Shown piece after piece: positions 17,270 to 25,608 of a stretch of DNA of 53,059 nt. Every line of letters begins with the position of its first letter. Position 1 is the stretch's first letter. The DNA is taken from assembly GCF_015704865.1 (NCBI RefSeq), contig NZ_JADQTO010000045.1, forward strand, positions 1 through 53,059, given 5' to 3'. Origin of the DNA: Actinoplanes aureus (GTDB lineage: Bacteria > Actinomycetota > Actinomycetes > Mycobacteriales > Micromonosporaceae). A program made the position numbers and the translations under genes. The notes under the pieces were generated by a model, which was not told the origin of the DNA, made no database searches, and was given only the letters and a program-made list of their open reading frames with translations.

Positions 17270-18202
17270 TCAGCGGCGGGGCCGCTGCAGTCCGGCCTTC
17301 CATCCGGACCTGATCGTGCGGTGGGCTTCTGCTGCGTCGAGGCCGACGCGGAGTGCCGCGTCGGTCAGTTGGTGCCAGACCGTGGCCTCGTCGATCGCGC
17401 CGTTCGCGGCGAGCTGGCCGAGCCGGAACGCGGCCAGGTTCAGCGCGTTGTTGCGGCCGCCGCCGGTGAGGCGCCGGCCGTTGCGGATGTGCGGTCGCGG
17501 TGCCTGCCGGATGCGCTGGATCTCCCCGGTGAGCGCGGCTTGGGCGTACCGGTCCAGGTGGGTGATGCTGGGCGTGTCGCCGGGCGTCGTCAGGGGTGGC
17601 GGGGGTAGCACGAGCCGGCGTAGCGGCGGCGGGCACGCCGGTAGATCCGGTGCCGTGGTCCAGGGCTGTTGGAAGGTGTACCGGCGGCCGGTGGTGTGCA
17701 GCGACGGTGGTGCGACGATCAGACCGCCGTGGCCGCGCCAGTCCACCCCGGGTAGTAGGCCGACACGGCTGGGCAGGTCTGAGGCCGCGTACCAGAGGTG
17801 CCAGCCGTAGCCGGTGCGCACCAGCGGCGCGTCGGGGCGCACGACGCCGAGCACGTCGAGCACGGTGGCCAGGGCGTCGCCGGTATCCACGTCGCACACG
17901 TCGAGCACAGTGCCTGTCGCCAGGCCGATATTGGCGTCGGGCCACCGCTGCCACCACTGGTGGATCAACGCCGGGTCGGTCCGGGCGTCGAGCAGTCCAT
18001 GCCGCAGCCGGGGGTGTTTGCCCGGGGAGTCGCACCGGTTCCTGTCGCGGCAGCTGCACGTGCCGTCCGGAAGCGGTGTGTGCAGCGGCATAACCGCGAT
18101 CCCGCAGCTGGCGTACTGCACCGCGGCGCTGACGAGATCGCAGGTCGGGGTGGACGGCCGCCGTGCCGATGCGGCGGCTGCCGCGGTGATGGCGGAGGAC
18201 AT
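17270..18202 (-). CDS. Bifunctional DNA primase/polymerase (Prim-Pol)
   Basis: A 310-residue protein with the archaeo-eukaryotic primase fold of the Prim-Pol family. The early segment YASCGIAVMPLHTP precedes a Cys/His cluster (C49, C51, C57 and PGKHP at 60-64). The metal-binding motif DVCDVD holds the hhhDhD aspartates (D104, D106). The serine/histidine motif PPSLH is at 165-169 with H135 nearby. A C-terminal helical region ends in GWKAGLQRPRR. Such enzymes make primers and extend them on plasmids and phages. The chain is short and has no helicase domain, so it must act with another helicase. The gene starts 6 nt after an upstream small gene and leads toward the SSB pair. Confidence 0.85.
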   Translation of the reverse strand: MSSAITAAAAASARRPSTPTCDLVSAAVQYASCGIAVMPLHTPLPDGTCSCRDRNRCDSPGKHPRLRHGLLDARTDPALIHQWWQRWPDANIGLATGTVLDVCDVDTGDALATVLDVLGVVRPDAPLVRTGYGWHLWYAASDLPSRVGLLPGVDWRGHGGLIVAPPSLHTTGRRYTFQQPWTTAPDLPACPPPLRRLVLPPPPLTTPGDTPSITHLDRYAQAALTGEIQRIRQAPRPHIRNGRRLTGGGRNNALNLAAFRLGQLAANGAIDEATVWHQLTDAALRVGLDAAEAHRTIRSGWKAGLQRPRR

Positions 18203-18208
18203 GAGGGT

Positions 18209-18661
18209 TCACCGTGGCCTGTCCCCGGCTGCGGTGAGCCCGGCGACTGCGGCGAGCAGTGCCGTCCGGTCCACCTCGCGGACCCACGCCCGCGGAACGC
18301 CGGGCCAGTACTTGCCCTGGTTTCCGCCCAGCGGGACTAGCTTGACCTTGTCTCCACGGTCGGCCAGCACGACGTGCAGGCCGTTACCGCCGGTCCAGGC
18401 CGGCGAGTGCACCGTGACCACTGCGCCGAAATCGAGCGGCGGCAGTGGCGCTGCCACGGTCGCCACGATCGCGCCGTCTTCGGGGGCGGGCAGCAGCAGC
18501 GCCTCCGGGATGCGCAGTCCCTTGCCGCCATTGACCGGCGTGAGGATGGCGTTCTTCGGACCGTGACCTTTGACGATGTAGACGATGCCGTGGTATCGCG
18601 CCGGGGTCTGCGTGGGATCGCAGATGACCTTGTCGTTGACCGGGAACCGGTGTGCGGACAT
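18209..18661 (-). CDS. Hypothetical protein upstream of the primase
   Basis: A 150-residue protein with repeated beta strands and conserved-looking glycines (RYHGIVYIVKGHG, GNGLHVVLADRGDKVKLVPLGG). It looks like two small barrels of SH3/KOW type that could bind nucleic acid; this is a guess from pattern, not recognition. I chose the ATG at 18661 (AGGAG upstream). A longer start at 18703 would run into the strong hairpin at 18692-18728. It ends 6 nt before the primase start, so the two are probably co-transcribed. Confidence 0.55.
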   Translation of the reverse strand: MSAHRFPVNDKVICDPTQTPARYHGIVYIVKGHGPKNAILTPVNGGKGLRIPEALLLPAPEDGAIVATVAAPLPPLDFGAVVTVHSPAWTGGNGLHVVLADRGDKVKLVPLGGNQGKYWPGVPRAWVREVDRTALLAAVAGLTAAGDRPR

Positions 18662-18691
18662 GAGAACGGACTCCTGTTTGTCTGAAACGGT

Positions 18692-18728
18692 GAAGGCCCG
18701 CACCCCCGGGGTCGGGGTGCGGGCCTTC
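18692..18728 (-). terminator. Strong hairpin between genes
   Basis: A perfect 15-bp inverted repeat, GAAGGCCCGCACCCC (18692-18706) with GGGGTGCGGGCCTTC (18714-18728), 7-nt loop. It lies between the stop at 18790 and the start at 18661, so it can end the upstream transcript or shape the leader of the next. Confidence 0.65.
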
Positions 18729-18789
18729 AGACGTGGTGATGTGTCAGAGGTGGCTCATTGCGGGAGAGTGCCTCCGCGCGGCCGGTTCT

Positions 18790-19005
18790 CTACAACTCCT
18801 CGGCGTGGTCGGTCTCCCACCGGGCGACCAGATCAGTGCCATCGGGGTTGACGACGGCAACGAGGTCGACGGAGAGCTCGGCGCCGGCGTCCTGCTCGGC
18901 AAGTCGCTGAGCTTGCGACAGGGTGACGTCACCGTCGACGGAGAACGCGCCCTCGCCGACGGTGTCGGAACTGATGTTGTAGCTCTGGTACTCGATCTGT
19001 GCCAT
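18790..19005 (-). CDS. Small acidic hypothetical protein (71 residues)
   Basis: A 71-residue acidic protein beginning MAQIEYQSYNISSDTV and ending HAEEL. It has no cysteines, membrane segment or signal. AAAGGA lies 5 nt before the ATG at 19005. It is close behind the frameshifted gene ending at 19023 and before a strong hairpin, so its borders are well defined even though the family is unknown. Confidence 0.5.
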   Translation of the reverse strand: MAQIEYQSYNISSDTVGEGAFSVDGDVTLSQAQRLAEQDAGAELSVDLVAVVNPDGTDLVARWETDHAEEL

Positions 19006-19022
19006 GGCATCCTTTCGTCGGT

Positions 19023-19852
19023 TCAGGGGCTGGTTGACCACGTGCCGGGCTGCGGTGTGTCGTACGGAAAGCTGGGCTGATGCTCGTGGTCGCCGATGAC
19101 GTCGCCTGGGGTTTCGGGCTGCCAGCGGGCATCTGCCGCGCAGAGGTAGCCGGAGTCGGTGACGGCGCGGCAATCGCCTCGCGTGCAGCGGCGCCGTTCG
19201 CCGTGGAAGATGATGCGGAAGCCGGGGCCGCGGTCGGAGCTGACACGCAGCGAGAGGGCAGAGTCGGCGGCGTGCACCACGATGCGCGGACCAAGCCAGT
19301 CCGTAAAAGGGGTACGAGCTGTCGCCGCCAACTCGCGGCAGCGGCCTGGTACTGCTGGGACTCGCTGCCGTAGGCCTGCGCGAGCGCGAGGACGTGCGCC
19401 TCGCAGGCCGCGATGACGTTCGCCGCCGGCGCTGTGACCTCGATGCGGACGGTGTGGGAGCGGCCGTCCTCGGGGCCTAGAAACGGCACCTCGACGGAGG
19501 GGTCGACGTACGGGCTCGGCAGGCGCTTGGACAGTTCCATCCCCGCCTCGATGGAGGCGTTCCAGCCGTAGGCTCGGCTGGTGACCGCGTCCGCGATCGC
19601 GGCCCACTGGACGGCGGGGATGGCGTACCGGCGCGGATCGAAATGCCGGTGTGGCCCGCCGTCGCTGTCCTGTTCCCCGACGTCGCTGAGCAGCGCAGCG
19701 AAGACGGCAGCAACGGTCGCCTCAACCAGGGCTTGCGCGTGCGGGGCGTCGCCGTTGATGCAGACGCGAAGATGCTGCAACTCCGGACCGGTCAGCGGGC
19801 GTCGAACGCGGTACAGGGATGCGGGCAAGACGACGGTCTCATCGGTCGTCAC
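19023..19852 (-). pseudogene. Frameshifted hypothetical gene
   Basis: Starts at a GTG (19852) with GAGGAG 8 nt upstream and encodes TTDETVVLPASLYRV and on to AAASWRRQL near 19320. There the coding signal moves by one frame to TPFTDWLGPRIVVHA and RIIFHGERRRCTRGDCRAVT, ending with GTWSTSP and a stop at 19023. The combined product would be about 276 residues, with a helical N-terminal domain and a C-terminal beta/Cys segment. No family is recognised. A single base gained or lost explains it. Confidence 0.55.
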
Positions 19853-19878
19853 GGGGCAAACTCCTCTCACAGCAGCAA

Positions 19879-19905
19879 GCCCCGGGCCCTGAGCGGGCCC
19901 GGGGC
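19879..19905 (-). terminator. Hairpin upstream of the frameshifted gene
   Basis: An 11-bp perfect inverted repeat, GCCCCGGGCCC (19879-19889) with GGGCCCGGGGC (19895-19905), 5-nt loop. It is placed between the gene ending at 20064 and the one starting at 19852, 27 nt before that start. Terminator or leader hairpin. Confidence 0.55.
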
Positions 19906-20063
19906 TGCGGCAACGAAGGGGCTCAACAAGGCGACAACGGTGGCGCCTTGGAGGGAGCCGGATGGCGGCCATCGGCCAGGGCTGTAAAGCGGACACACGC
20001 GCCGGGTGCCGGCGAGCCCTACTTCGTGTAGCTCGGGGTCGACAGCATCGCGGCGGTTTCAGA

Positions 20064-20492
20064 TCATTGGCGCCTGGTCTGCTCGCTCCATTGCAGTTCC
20101 GGGGGCACCGTGCTGGTGTGGGTGAAGGTCATGGGCTCCAGCACCAGCCGGTCGTCAACGGTGATGGACAGCCCGTAGTCGTCGCGTTCGGCCGGGGCGT
20201 CCGCGCTCGTGATCACCACGTTGAGGTCGGCGCGGTCGTCGACGGCCTGACTGACGCGGATGGTGAACGGACCAGCGGTGATCGTCGCGGTGATCAGCCC
20301 GTGCCGGTCCTCGTCTACGTCGGCGGTGAAGTCCCACGTCTCGCTCAGCAGTGGCCGCCCGCTGTGCTTGATCAGCTGGAACACGTAGTCGAGCAGATCA
20401 GCGCCGGAGGGCTCGGGCTCGGTGTTGAGCCAGGCAGTGAGCCTGTCAACCAGTACGGTGTCGCGATGCTCGTCGATCGGATGGGTGCTCAT
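20064..20492 (-). CDS. Hypothetical protein coupled to the methyltransferase
   Basis: A 142-residue protein without cysteines or membrane segments. It has a helical N-terminal part (LVDRLTAWLNTEPEPSGADL) and a strongly alternating beta-rich C-terminal half (GLITATITAGPFTIRVSQ, YGLSITVDDRLVLEPMTF). Its ATG overlaps the methyltransferase stop as ATGA, so translation is coupled. A small accessory subunit of the methyltransferase is possible from this arrangement, but the sequence offers no direct support. Confidence 0.6.
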   Translation of the reverse strand: MSTHPIDEHRDTVLVDRLTAWLNTEPEPSGADLLDYVFQLIKHSGRPLLSETWDFTADVDEDRHGLITATITAGPFTIRVSQAVDDRADLNVVITSADAPAERDDYGLSITVDDRLVLEPMTFTHTSTVPPELQWSEQTRRQ

Positions 20493-22051
20493 GCCGCCAG
20501 CCCGGAGTCCGCGCGGAAAGTCGGCGTCTGCCCGGACACCAGCTCCACCAGGGCCGCGATCAGATCCCGCGCCGCGGGCGGAGTAACCGCGTTACCGGCT
20601 TGCCGGACGCGTTCTCGGCGGGTGCCGAGTATCTGGTAGGCGTGGTCGAACGCCATGCCGGCCTGAATCTCCTGCGGTTCCAACATGCGGAAGTAGCAGT
20701 CCAGGACATCGATGACGTCGGCTGGTTCGGTGTCCACCAGCCCGTATCGGTCGACGGTCGACAGCGCACCCATTGGCTGCTCGACGCTGCGGGCCCGCCC
20801 ACTGCTGTAGTAAGGGATCAACAGACGGGGCCACGTGAGCAGTCCGTGGTGGTTACCGGCAGCGGTGACGGTGGGCAGCGGGTCCGCGCCAGCGGGCCGA
20901 GCCACCCCGTGGTTGCGCATCGGCACGACCAGCGCGTCCTGGTGGCGGCCGGTCTGCGCCCGCAGCGGCCGGTCGACCGGCCGTACATGCGCGAGGGTCG
21001 CGCGGCCTTCCAACGGCAGGATCAGCGGAGTCCCGGCCAACTGTAGGGCTGCGCTGTCGGGCAGTGGCGGCACGGCGAGGGCGTCGTTCTCCCGGGTGGT
21101 ACGCGCCGGCATGGGAACATCCAAGGGCAGGGCGTCGGTGCGCCACGTGCCGCCGACGGGCACCATCATGGGCCGGGCGTAGCGGTCCAGCCCGGCGGTG
21201 ATCCGCGCCATCGTCTTGTCCGCCAAGGGTTCGCTGCGGTCACCGATACGAGTGCCGGTCAGCGCCCAGTCGATCGCGGCGGCGGCGGGTAGCACGGCCG
21301 GGTAGACCCGGTTACCGCGACAGCCGGCGTTCGGGCACGCCCACACGTACTGCCCGTGGGTGCCATAGCGGCCCCACTGCCGGTCGGGGTTCTTCCACGC
21401 CTGCACCGGCTTCTGGGTGATGCCGCACCGGTCGCAGGTGGCGTCGGGGCGGGTCCAGCGGCGCAGGTCGGGACAGCGGCCGAAGCTCTTGAGATGGCCA
21501 AGGGTGTACCAGCGGTCGCGGGACTGCGGTGCCCCGGCGCCGCCGGCCTGAGCGAACATCGAGTTGAGGTAGACGGTATGCAGGCAGTAGCCGAGGTCGG
21601 TCAGAGCGAGGCGCCACGCCCGGTAGGGCAACCATTTGACGACCTCGACCACGTTCTCGACGACGAACCCGAGGTAGGGCTGGCCGGCGAGCAGTTTCGC
21701 CTCGAGGAAGCGGGCGACGTCCCACATCGTCGCGCGGGAGCGTTCGGCGGCCTCGTCGGGCAAGGTCTGCTGGAACAGGTCGGGGACCTTGTCGGCTTCG
21801 CGGATGGCTTTGGCCTGGGAGTGGTTGGTGCACTCCGGCGACGCCCACAGGAAGGTGGTGGACGGGTAGCGGCGCGGATCGACCTGGGAGATGTCGGCAC
21901 AGTCGTGCCCGGCGTGCGGCAGGTTGTGCTGGTGGGTGTGGATGGCCTTGTCCCAGTGGTTGGCGGCGATGACGACGGTGACGCCGTCGACGAGCTCGGC
22001 TCCGCTGGCGCTGCCACCGGCGCCGCAGAACAAATCGGTGAGAGTGAACAC
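20489..22051 (-). CDS. DNA (cytosine-5-)methyltransferase
   Basis: A 520-residue enzyme that would methylate C5 of cytosine in DNA with S-adenosylmethionine. Motif I is DLFCGAGG (6-13). The catalytic motif IV reads SPECTNHS (71-78) instead of the common PPCQ, placing the nucleophile at C74. Motif VI is ENV (132-134), and QSRDRWY (176-182) is motif VIII. The target-recognition part carries a likely zinc ribbon (CDRCG near 206 and CPNAGC near 239). Motif X is near the C-terminus (QAGNAVTPPAARDLI). It is the variant common on actinophages and plasmids. No restriction endonuclease is adjacent, so it is an orphan, probably protecting the element's DNA or regulating genes. Confidence 0.9.
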   Translation of the reverse strand: MFTLTDLFCGAGGSASGAELVDGVTVVIAANHWDKAIHTHQHNLPHAGHDCADISQVDPRRYPSTTFLWASPECTNHSQAKAIREADKVPDLFQQTLPDEAAERSRATMWDVARFLEAKLLAGQPYLGFVVENVVEVVKWLPYRAWRLALTDLGYCLHTVYLNSMFAQAGGAGAPQSRDRWYTLGHLKSFGRCPDLRRWTRPDATCDRCGITQKPVQAWKNPDRQWGRYGTHGQYVWACPNAGCRGNRVYPAVLPAAAAIDWALTGTRIGDRSEPLADKTMARITAGLDRYARPMMVPVGGTWRTDALPLDVPMPARTTRENDALAVPPLPDSAALQLAGTPLILPLEGRATLAHVRPVDRPLRAQTGRHQDALVVPMRNHGVARPAGADPLPTVTAAGNHHGLLTWPRLLIPYYSSGRARSVEQPMGALSTVDRYGLVDTEPADVIDVLDCYFRMLEPQEIQAGMAFDHAYQILGTRRERVRQAGNAVTPPAARDLIAALVELVSGQTPTFRADSGLAA

Positions 22052-22077
22052 CGGAAACGTCCTCCGAAACGACGAAC

Positions 22078-22116
22078 GGCGCGCGTCCCGTGCATCAGCT
22101 GCATGGGACGCGCGCC
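22078..22116 (-). terminator. Long hairpin between ParB-like and methyltransferase genes
   Basis: A 17-bp inverted repeat with one G-U wobble, GGCGCGCGTCCCGTGCA (22078-22094) with TGCATGGGACGCGCGCC (22100-22116), 5-nt loop. It follows the ParB-like stop by 18 nt and precedes the methyltransferase start by 26 nt. Confidence 0.65.
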
Positions 22117-22134
22117 GTAGAGGGGCGGGAGCGG

Positions 22135-24099
22135 TCAGGCGGCCAGGGCCGGCTCACATTCGTGGAGTTCGGTTACCGATGTGGTGGCGTCGTCGTCGGG
22201 ATCGATACCGTCGGCAGGGGGCGTGCCGACGTCGTGACCGGAGAGGTCGACATCCTCGCCGGGCTCCTGCTCGCTCAACTCGGCATGGCCGCCCGGCTCG
22301 TCGCCTTCAGCGGCCGGCGGTTCGGAGTTGACGCCGTCAGGCTGGGTCTGCGCCTGATGGTCGGTCTCCTCGGGTTCGTGGTCCTCACCGGGCTGCGTCT
22401 CACTCGTCTGGCTGTTGTCGGCCGGCTCGTCGTCTTCGCCGGCCGGCTCTTGCAGGGTGCCGGTGGGCTCGGTGTCCGCCTGCTCGTCGGTGTCCTGGTC
22501 ATTTGCCGCAGGCGGCGGCTTGAGAGAGTCGTAGAGGGTGGCCTCGGCGTCGGACAGCGGGTATCTCGCGTCGACGAGCCGTTCGAGCCAGGCGGCTGCG
22601 GCGGGCTTGTCGAGGGAGTACTGGTAGCGCTGCAGGGTCTGGGAGAGGTTGTATTCCTGCCGGCATACCCATGCCGCGACCAGCGACCGGCGCAGCCGGT
22701 CCTCCCCGGCCGTCCTCAGCACCTCCGCGTCGGAGCCGCCGAGCGCCGTGTACAGGTCCTCGAAGTCAGCCGAGCGGCCCATGTTCTGACGCAGTGCCGC
22801 CGCCCGCATCGCCTCGACGGCCAGCTTGCGGGCGCCCTTCGCCGTGCCGTAGGTGCGGCACAGGAACTCGTGGCGCACCGTGGCCGCCACGACCAACGCG
22901 TCGCGGAACTCATCCTCGCGTTGCTGCTGTTCCTGCTCGGCGGCCAGCTGTTCGGCGGACATACCCGGGCGTGCCGGCTGCGGGCGCCGGGTGTAGCCGA
23001 GTGCGGCGGGGTCCTCGCAGTACACGACCGTGCGGGCGGTGGCACCGTCCTTCTCGACGAACGCGGCGAAGCCGGGCAGCTTCTTGACCTGCTCCACGTC
23101 CAGGTCACGGCCGTCGGCGTCGACCAGCTGCCCGACGTCGACGGCAGTGCTCTCGGTGGTGCCGAAACCCTTCGGCCGGCTGGTGCTCTTCACCCCGGCC
23201 AGGACCAGTTCCGCCTTCGCCCGCTCCCGCGCCAGGGCGAAGTTGCGTTTCTCCCGCTCGGCGGCAAGCGCCTGCTTGAACCGCCACTCGTTGTCCAGCT
23301 CACCCAGCAGGCGTTCGGTGGCGCGCGGGTTGTCCTTGAACTCCTCCAGAGCCATCGCCTGCTCGATGGTGAAAGTGCCCTCGTTCAGGGCGTGCTGGGC
23401 GAGCTTGGGCAGCTCGCGGGCACGCAGAGCGGTGCGAACCTCATCGGTCGAGATCGCTCGGACCTTCGCGATCTCCTCGGCTGTCAGGCCTTCCAAGGTG
23501 AGCTGGTGGTAGGCCTCGGCCTCCTCCATCGGGGTGAGACCGGCGCGGTGCCCGTTCTCCAGCAGCATCCCCATGATCTGGTGCGCCGCACCTTCGTCCG
23601 GCACGAGCCAGCACGGCACCATGTACCGGCCGGTCTCGATGGCGGCGTACTTACGACGATGCCCCATGAAAATGGTGAAGCCCGGGTCGGCGGCGGCCTG
23701 CGCTGCGCTCTCCGCGTTGACGGCGCGTATCTGCTCTGCCGCCTCAACCGGGTCGTCGGACAGCATCAGCGCCGGCGGCTGCCTGTCGATGAGCACGAGC
23801 GGCACCAGCACACCGACCTCCGCGACGGAGGCCCTGAGATCGTCGATGTCTCGGGGGTTTCTGCGCGGGTTGCGCGGGTTGTCGTACAGCGTGCGGGCGT
23901 CGACCCAGCCGGCCCGGATGGGCGGCAAGTTCTGATCCTCGCCAACGTTGAGGTGCACCGGCCCGGTGACGATGTCACCGATGAGTACCGGCTGCGCGAC
24001 TTCCAGCTCGGCGCCGGTCGCGGCGGAGGTGTCATCGGTAGGCAGTCCGTCGCTGCCGTCGATGGCTGTGGTGTCCGGGGACAGGGTTGCTGAGCTCAC
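22135..24099 (-). CDS. ParB-like nuclease-domain protein
   Basis: A 654-residue protein. Near residue 74 it has NPRNPRRNPRDIDDLRASV and near 146 GHRRKYAAIETG, the equivalent of the ParB GERR box that binds and hydrolyses CTP in true ParB proteins. A helix-turn-helix-like region (TPMEEAEAYHQLTLEG to ISTDEVRTALRARELP, about 180-225) and a long charged helical region follow. The last 90 residues are a low-complexity acidic tail rich in Glu, Asp, Pro and Gln. The start is the GTG at 24099, with GGAAGGAC about 7 nt upstream. There is no ParA neighbour, so this is the stand-alone plasmid type, involved in transfer or regulation rather than proven partitioning. Confidence 0.8.
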   Translation of the reverse strand: MSSATLSPDTTAIDGSDGLPTDDTSAATGAELEVAQPVLIGDIVTGPVHLNVGEDQNLPPIRAGWVDARTLYDNPRNPRRNPRDIDDLRASVAEVGVLVPLVLIDRQPPALMLSDDPVEAAEQIRAVNAESAAQAAADPGFTIFMGHRRKYAAIETGRYMVPCWLVPDEGAAHQIMGMLLENGHRAGLTPMEEAEAYHQLTLEGLTAEEIAKVRAISTDEVRTALRARELPKLAQHALNEGTFTIEQAMALEEFKDNPRATERLLGELDNEWRFKQALAAEREKRNFALARERAKAELVLAGVKSTSRPKGFGTTESTAVDVGQLVDADGRDLDVEQVKKLPGFAAFVEKDGATARTVVYCEDPAALGYTRRPQPARPGMSAEQLAAEQEQQQREDEFRDALVVAATVRHEFLCRTYGTAKGARKLAVEAMRAAALRQNMGRSADFEDLYTALGGSDAEVLRTAGEDRLRRSLVAAWVCRQEYNLSQTLQRYQYSLDKPAAAAWLERLVDARYPLSDAEATLYDSLKPPPAANDQDTDEQADTEPTGTLQEPAGEDDEPADNSQTSETQPGEDHEPEETDHQAQTQPDGVNSEPPAAEGDEPGGHAELSEQEPGEDVDLSGHDVGTPPADGIDPDDDATTSVTELHECEPALAA

Positions 24100-24190
24100 A
24101 GTTGGTGTCCTTCCAAGCAGAAGGGGTGAAAAGGAAGCCGCCGCCCGCCCGGCGATGCGCACGGACGGCGGTGCTGGCGCGATCCGAGTG

Positions 24191-24292
24191 GGCCGCCCGA
24201 TCGGCGCCGACCCGTCAAGACCCACCCGAGGCCGGTGCGACGTCACGCCGCGGGTGCGCCGGTGGGTCTTGCGGGGCCAGCCGCGGGCGGCC
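24191..24292 (-). promoter_or_regulatory. Structured leader of the ParB-like gene
   Basis: Two nested perfect inverted repeats: outer GGCCGCCCG (24191-24199) with CGGGCGGCC (24284-24292), inner AAGACCCACC (24217-24226) with GGTGGGTCTT (24261-24270). They enclose a GC-rich apical region and a 17/13-nt internal loop. The architecture resembles the four-copy leader motif, but the AAGATCTTGG/CCAAGATGTT loop is absent. It lies 91 nt before the GTG at 24099. Confidence 0.5.
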
Positions 24293-24871
24293 AGGATTCG
24301 CCGCCAGCAACCCGGCGTGCCGCGCTACCAAGGGCGACCAGAGAAGATGATGGTCAAGCGGTCGCGGCTGCGAGCGTGCTGGGCTGCCAGAACTGAGACG
24401 GCAAATCGCACTCCAGAACGACAGAAAGCCGCCCGCAGCCCCTCACCACGCCCTGGGAGAACCCGGGCAGGAGGAGCCGCAGACGGCTTCGAGAACAGAG
24501 AAGAGCTGACAGCGGATCTGACGGGCCGACCGGCGCCATTCACGAGTGCCGGTTGTCCGTCAGCATGATTCACGCAGTTCGCGGGTTCGGTTCGGTGCCG
24601 GCTGCCGACCTCACGGCGCTCGGCCACGGGCATGGGTGGCCTTGCCTTGGTGGCTGGGGACGGCTCAGGTGCAACGGCCGGCAACCTGGATGTCGCAGCG
24701 GTGACGAGCAGCACCTGCTGGCGCGGATGGGTCAGCGACGCAGTGATCGTGCCGGCCGACGGGCGAAGGCACGGACCAATCCGGGCAGTAGGTGGTTTTC
24801 GGCCACCTGGCTCGTGTGACCGTCGTGGCAGCCTTGGCCGTTAACTGGCCGAACCCGTGAGGGTCTGGCGA
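24293..24871. other. Stretch without a convincing gene
   Basis: No open frame here combines a start signal with protein-like composition. It lies upstream of the ParB leader and downstream of the hypothetical gene ending at 24872. The ParB promoter is probably inside. Confidence 0.35.
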
Positions 24872-25336
24872 CTACTGCCGCCACGGCTGGGCGAGCTTGC
24901 TGCGCAGCTGGGCCTCGAACTCGTCGATGGTGGTCGCGGTAATGGCTTCGTAGTGCTCGGCGGCGTCGGCCAGGGGCGCCTGCGGAAGGCCGGCTTGTTT
25001 CCACATGCGGGCGTAGAGGCCGGCGGCGCTGGTGTTGAGCGGAACGCGTCGGCTTATCTCGGCGAGGGCGAGGCAGCATTCGGCGGCGGTGCCGGGCCGG
25101 GTGTCTGCGCCGGTGGCGACACGGTGTAGCAGTTCGCGGCAGTGCGCTCGATATACGTCGGTGCTGCGTAGCAGGTCGAGGTCTGCAGGGCGCAGCAGCG
25201 TGAAGCTTTTCTGGATGTGGGCTTCGGCGTGTGGGTACGTGCGGACGGCCTTGGTGATTTCTTCCTCGGCCAGCTCCATGGCCTGGAAGTGGCGCTGGAA
25301 GACGTTAATGTCGGGGACCAACTGTTCGAGATCCAC
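24872..25336 (-). CDS. Hypothetical helical protein
   Basis: A 154-residue, mostly alpha-helical protein (MDLEQLVPDINVFQRHF, then LLRSTDVYRAHCRELLHRVA, ending EAQLRSKLAQPWRQ). The GTG at 25336 has AGAGGAG 6 nt upstream. No conserved domain is recognised and there is no membrane segment. The 272 bases upstream show only weak coding character with several cysteines and no usable start (roughly 25386-25600, minus), possibly another remnant. Confidence 0.55.
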   Translation of the reverse strand: MDLEQLVPDINVFQRHFQAMELAEEEITKAVRTYPHAEAHIQKSFTLLRPADLDLLRSTDVYRAHCRELLHRVATGADTRPGTAAECCLALAEISRRVPLNTSAAGLYARMWKQAGLPQAPLADAAEHYEAITATTIDEFEAQLRSKLAQPWRQ

Positions 25337-25608
25337 GAGTCTCCTCTCAGGCGCTGATATCTGGCGACGAGACGGTTCAATCGGGTCAGCAGCGGGCCTG
25401 TTGCTGGCAGTCGGCGAGCCGGGCTAGCGGTTCGACGGCCTGGGCAGTGGCGGTCAGCGGCACGATCGGAGCGCCGCCGCAGTCGTGGCCGTTGTGATTC
25501 GCGGTTCGGCAGCGCGAGGGCGCAGGCGTGCCGAGGCGCAGCGCGGGCTGATCAGGGCGGACCCGCGCAAACGCGCAGGTAGCGTGAGCGCCCGGCCGAG
25601 CGCCGCGG

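Noticed and set aside
22090..24093. Long plus-strand open frame of 667 codons
   Set aside because: It is the antisense of the ParB-like gene. Its product is Gly/Arg/Val-rich without domains, an effect of high GC at third positions.
24325..24714. Minus-strand frame upstream of the ParB-like gene
   Set aside because: Composition is not protein-like, and no ribosome binding site is present.
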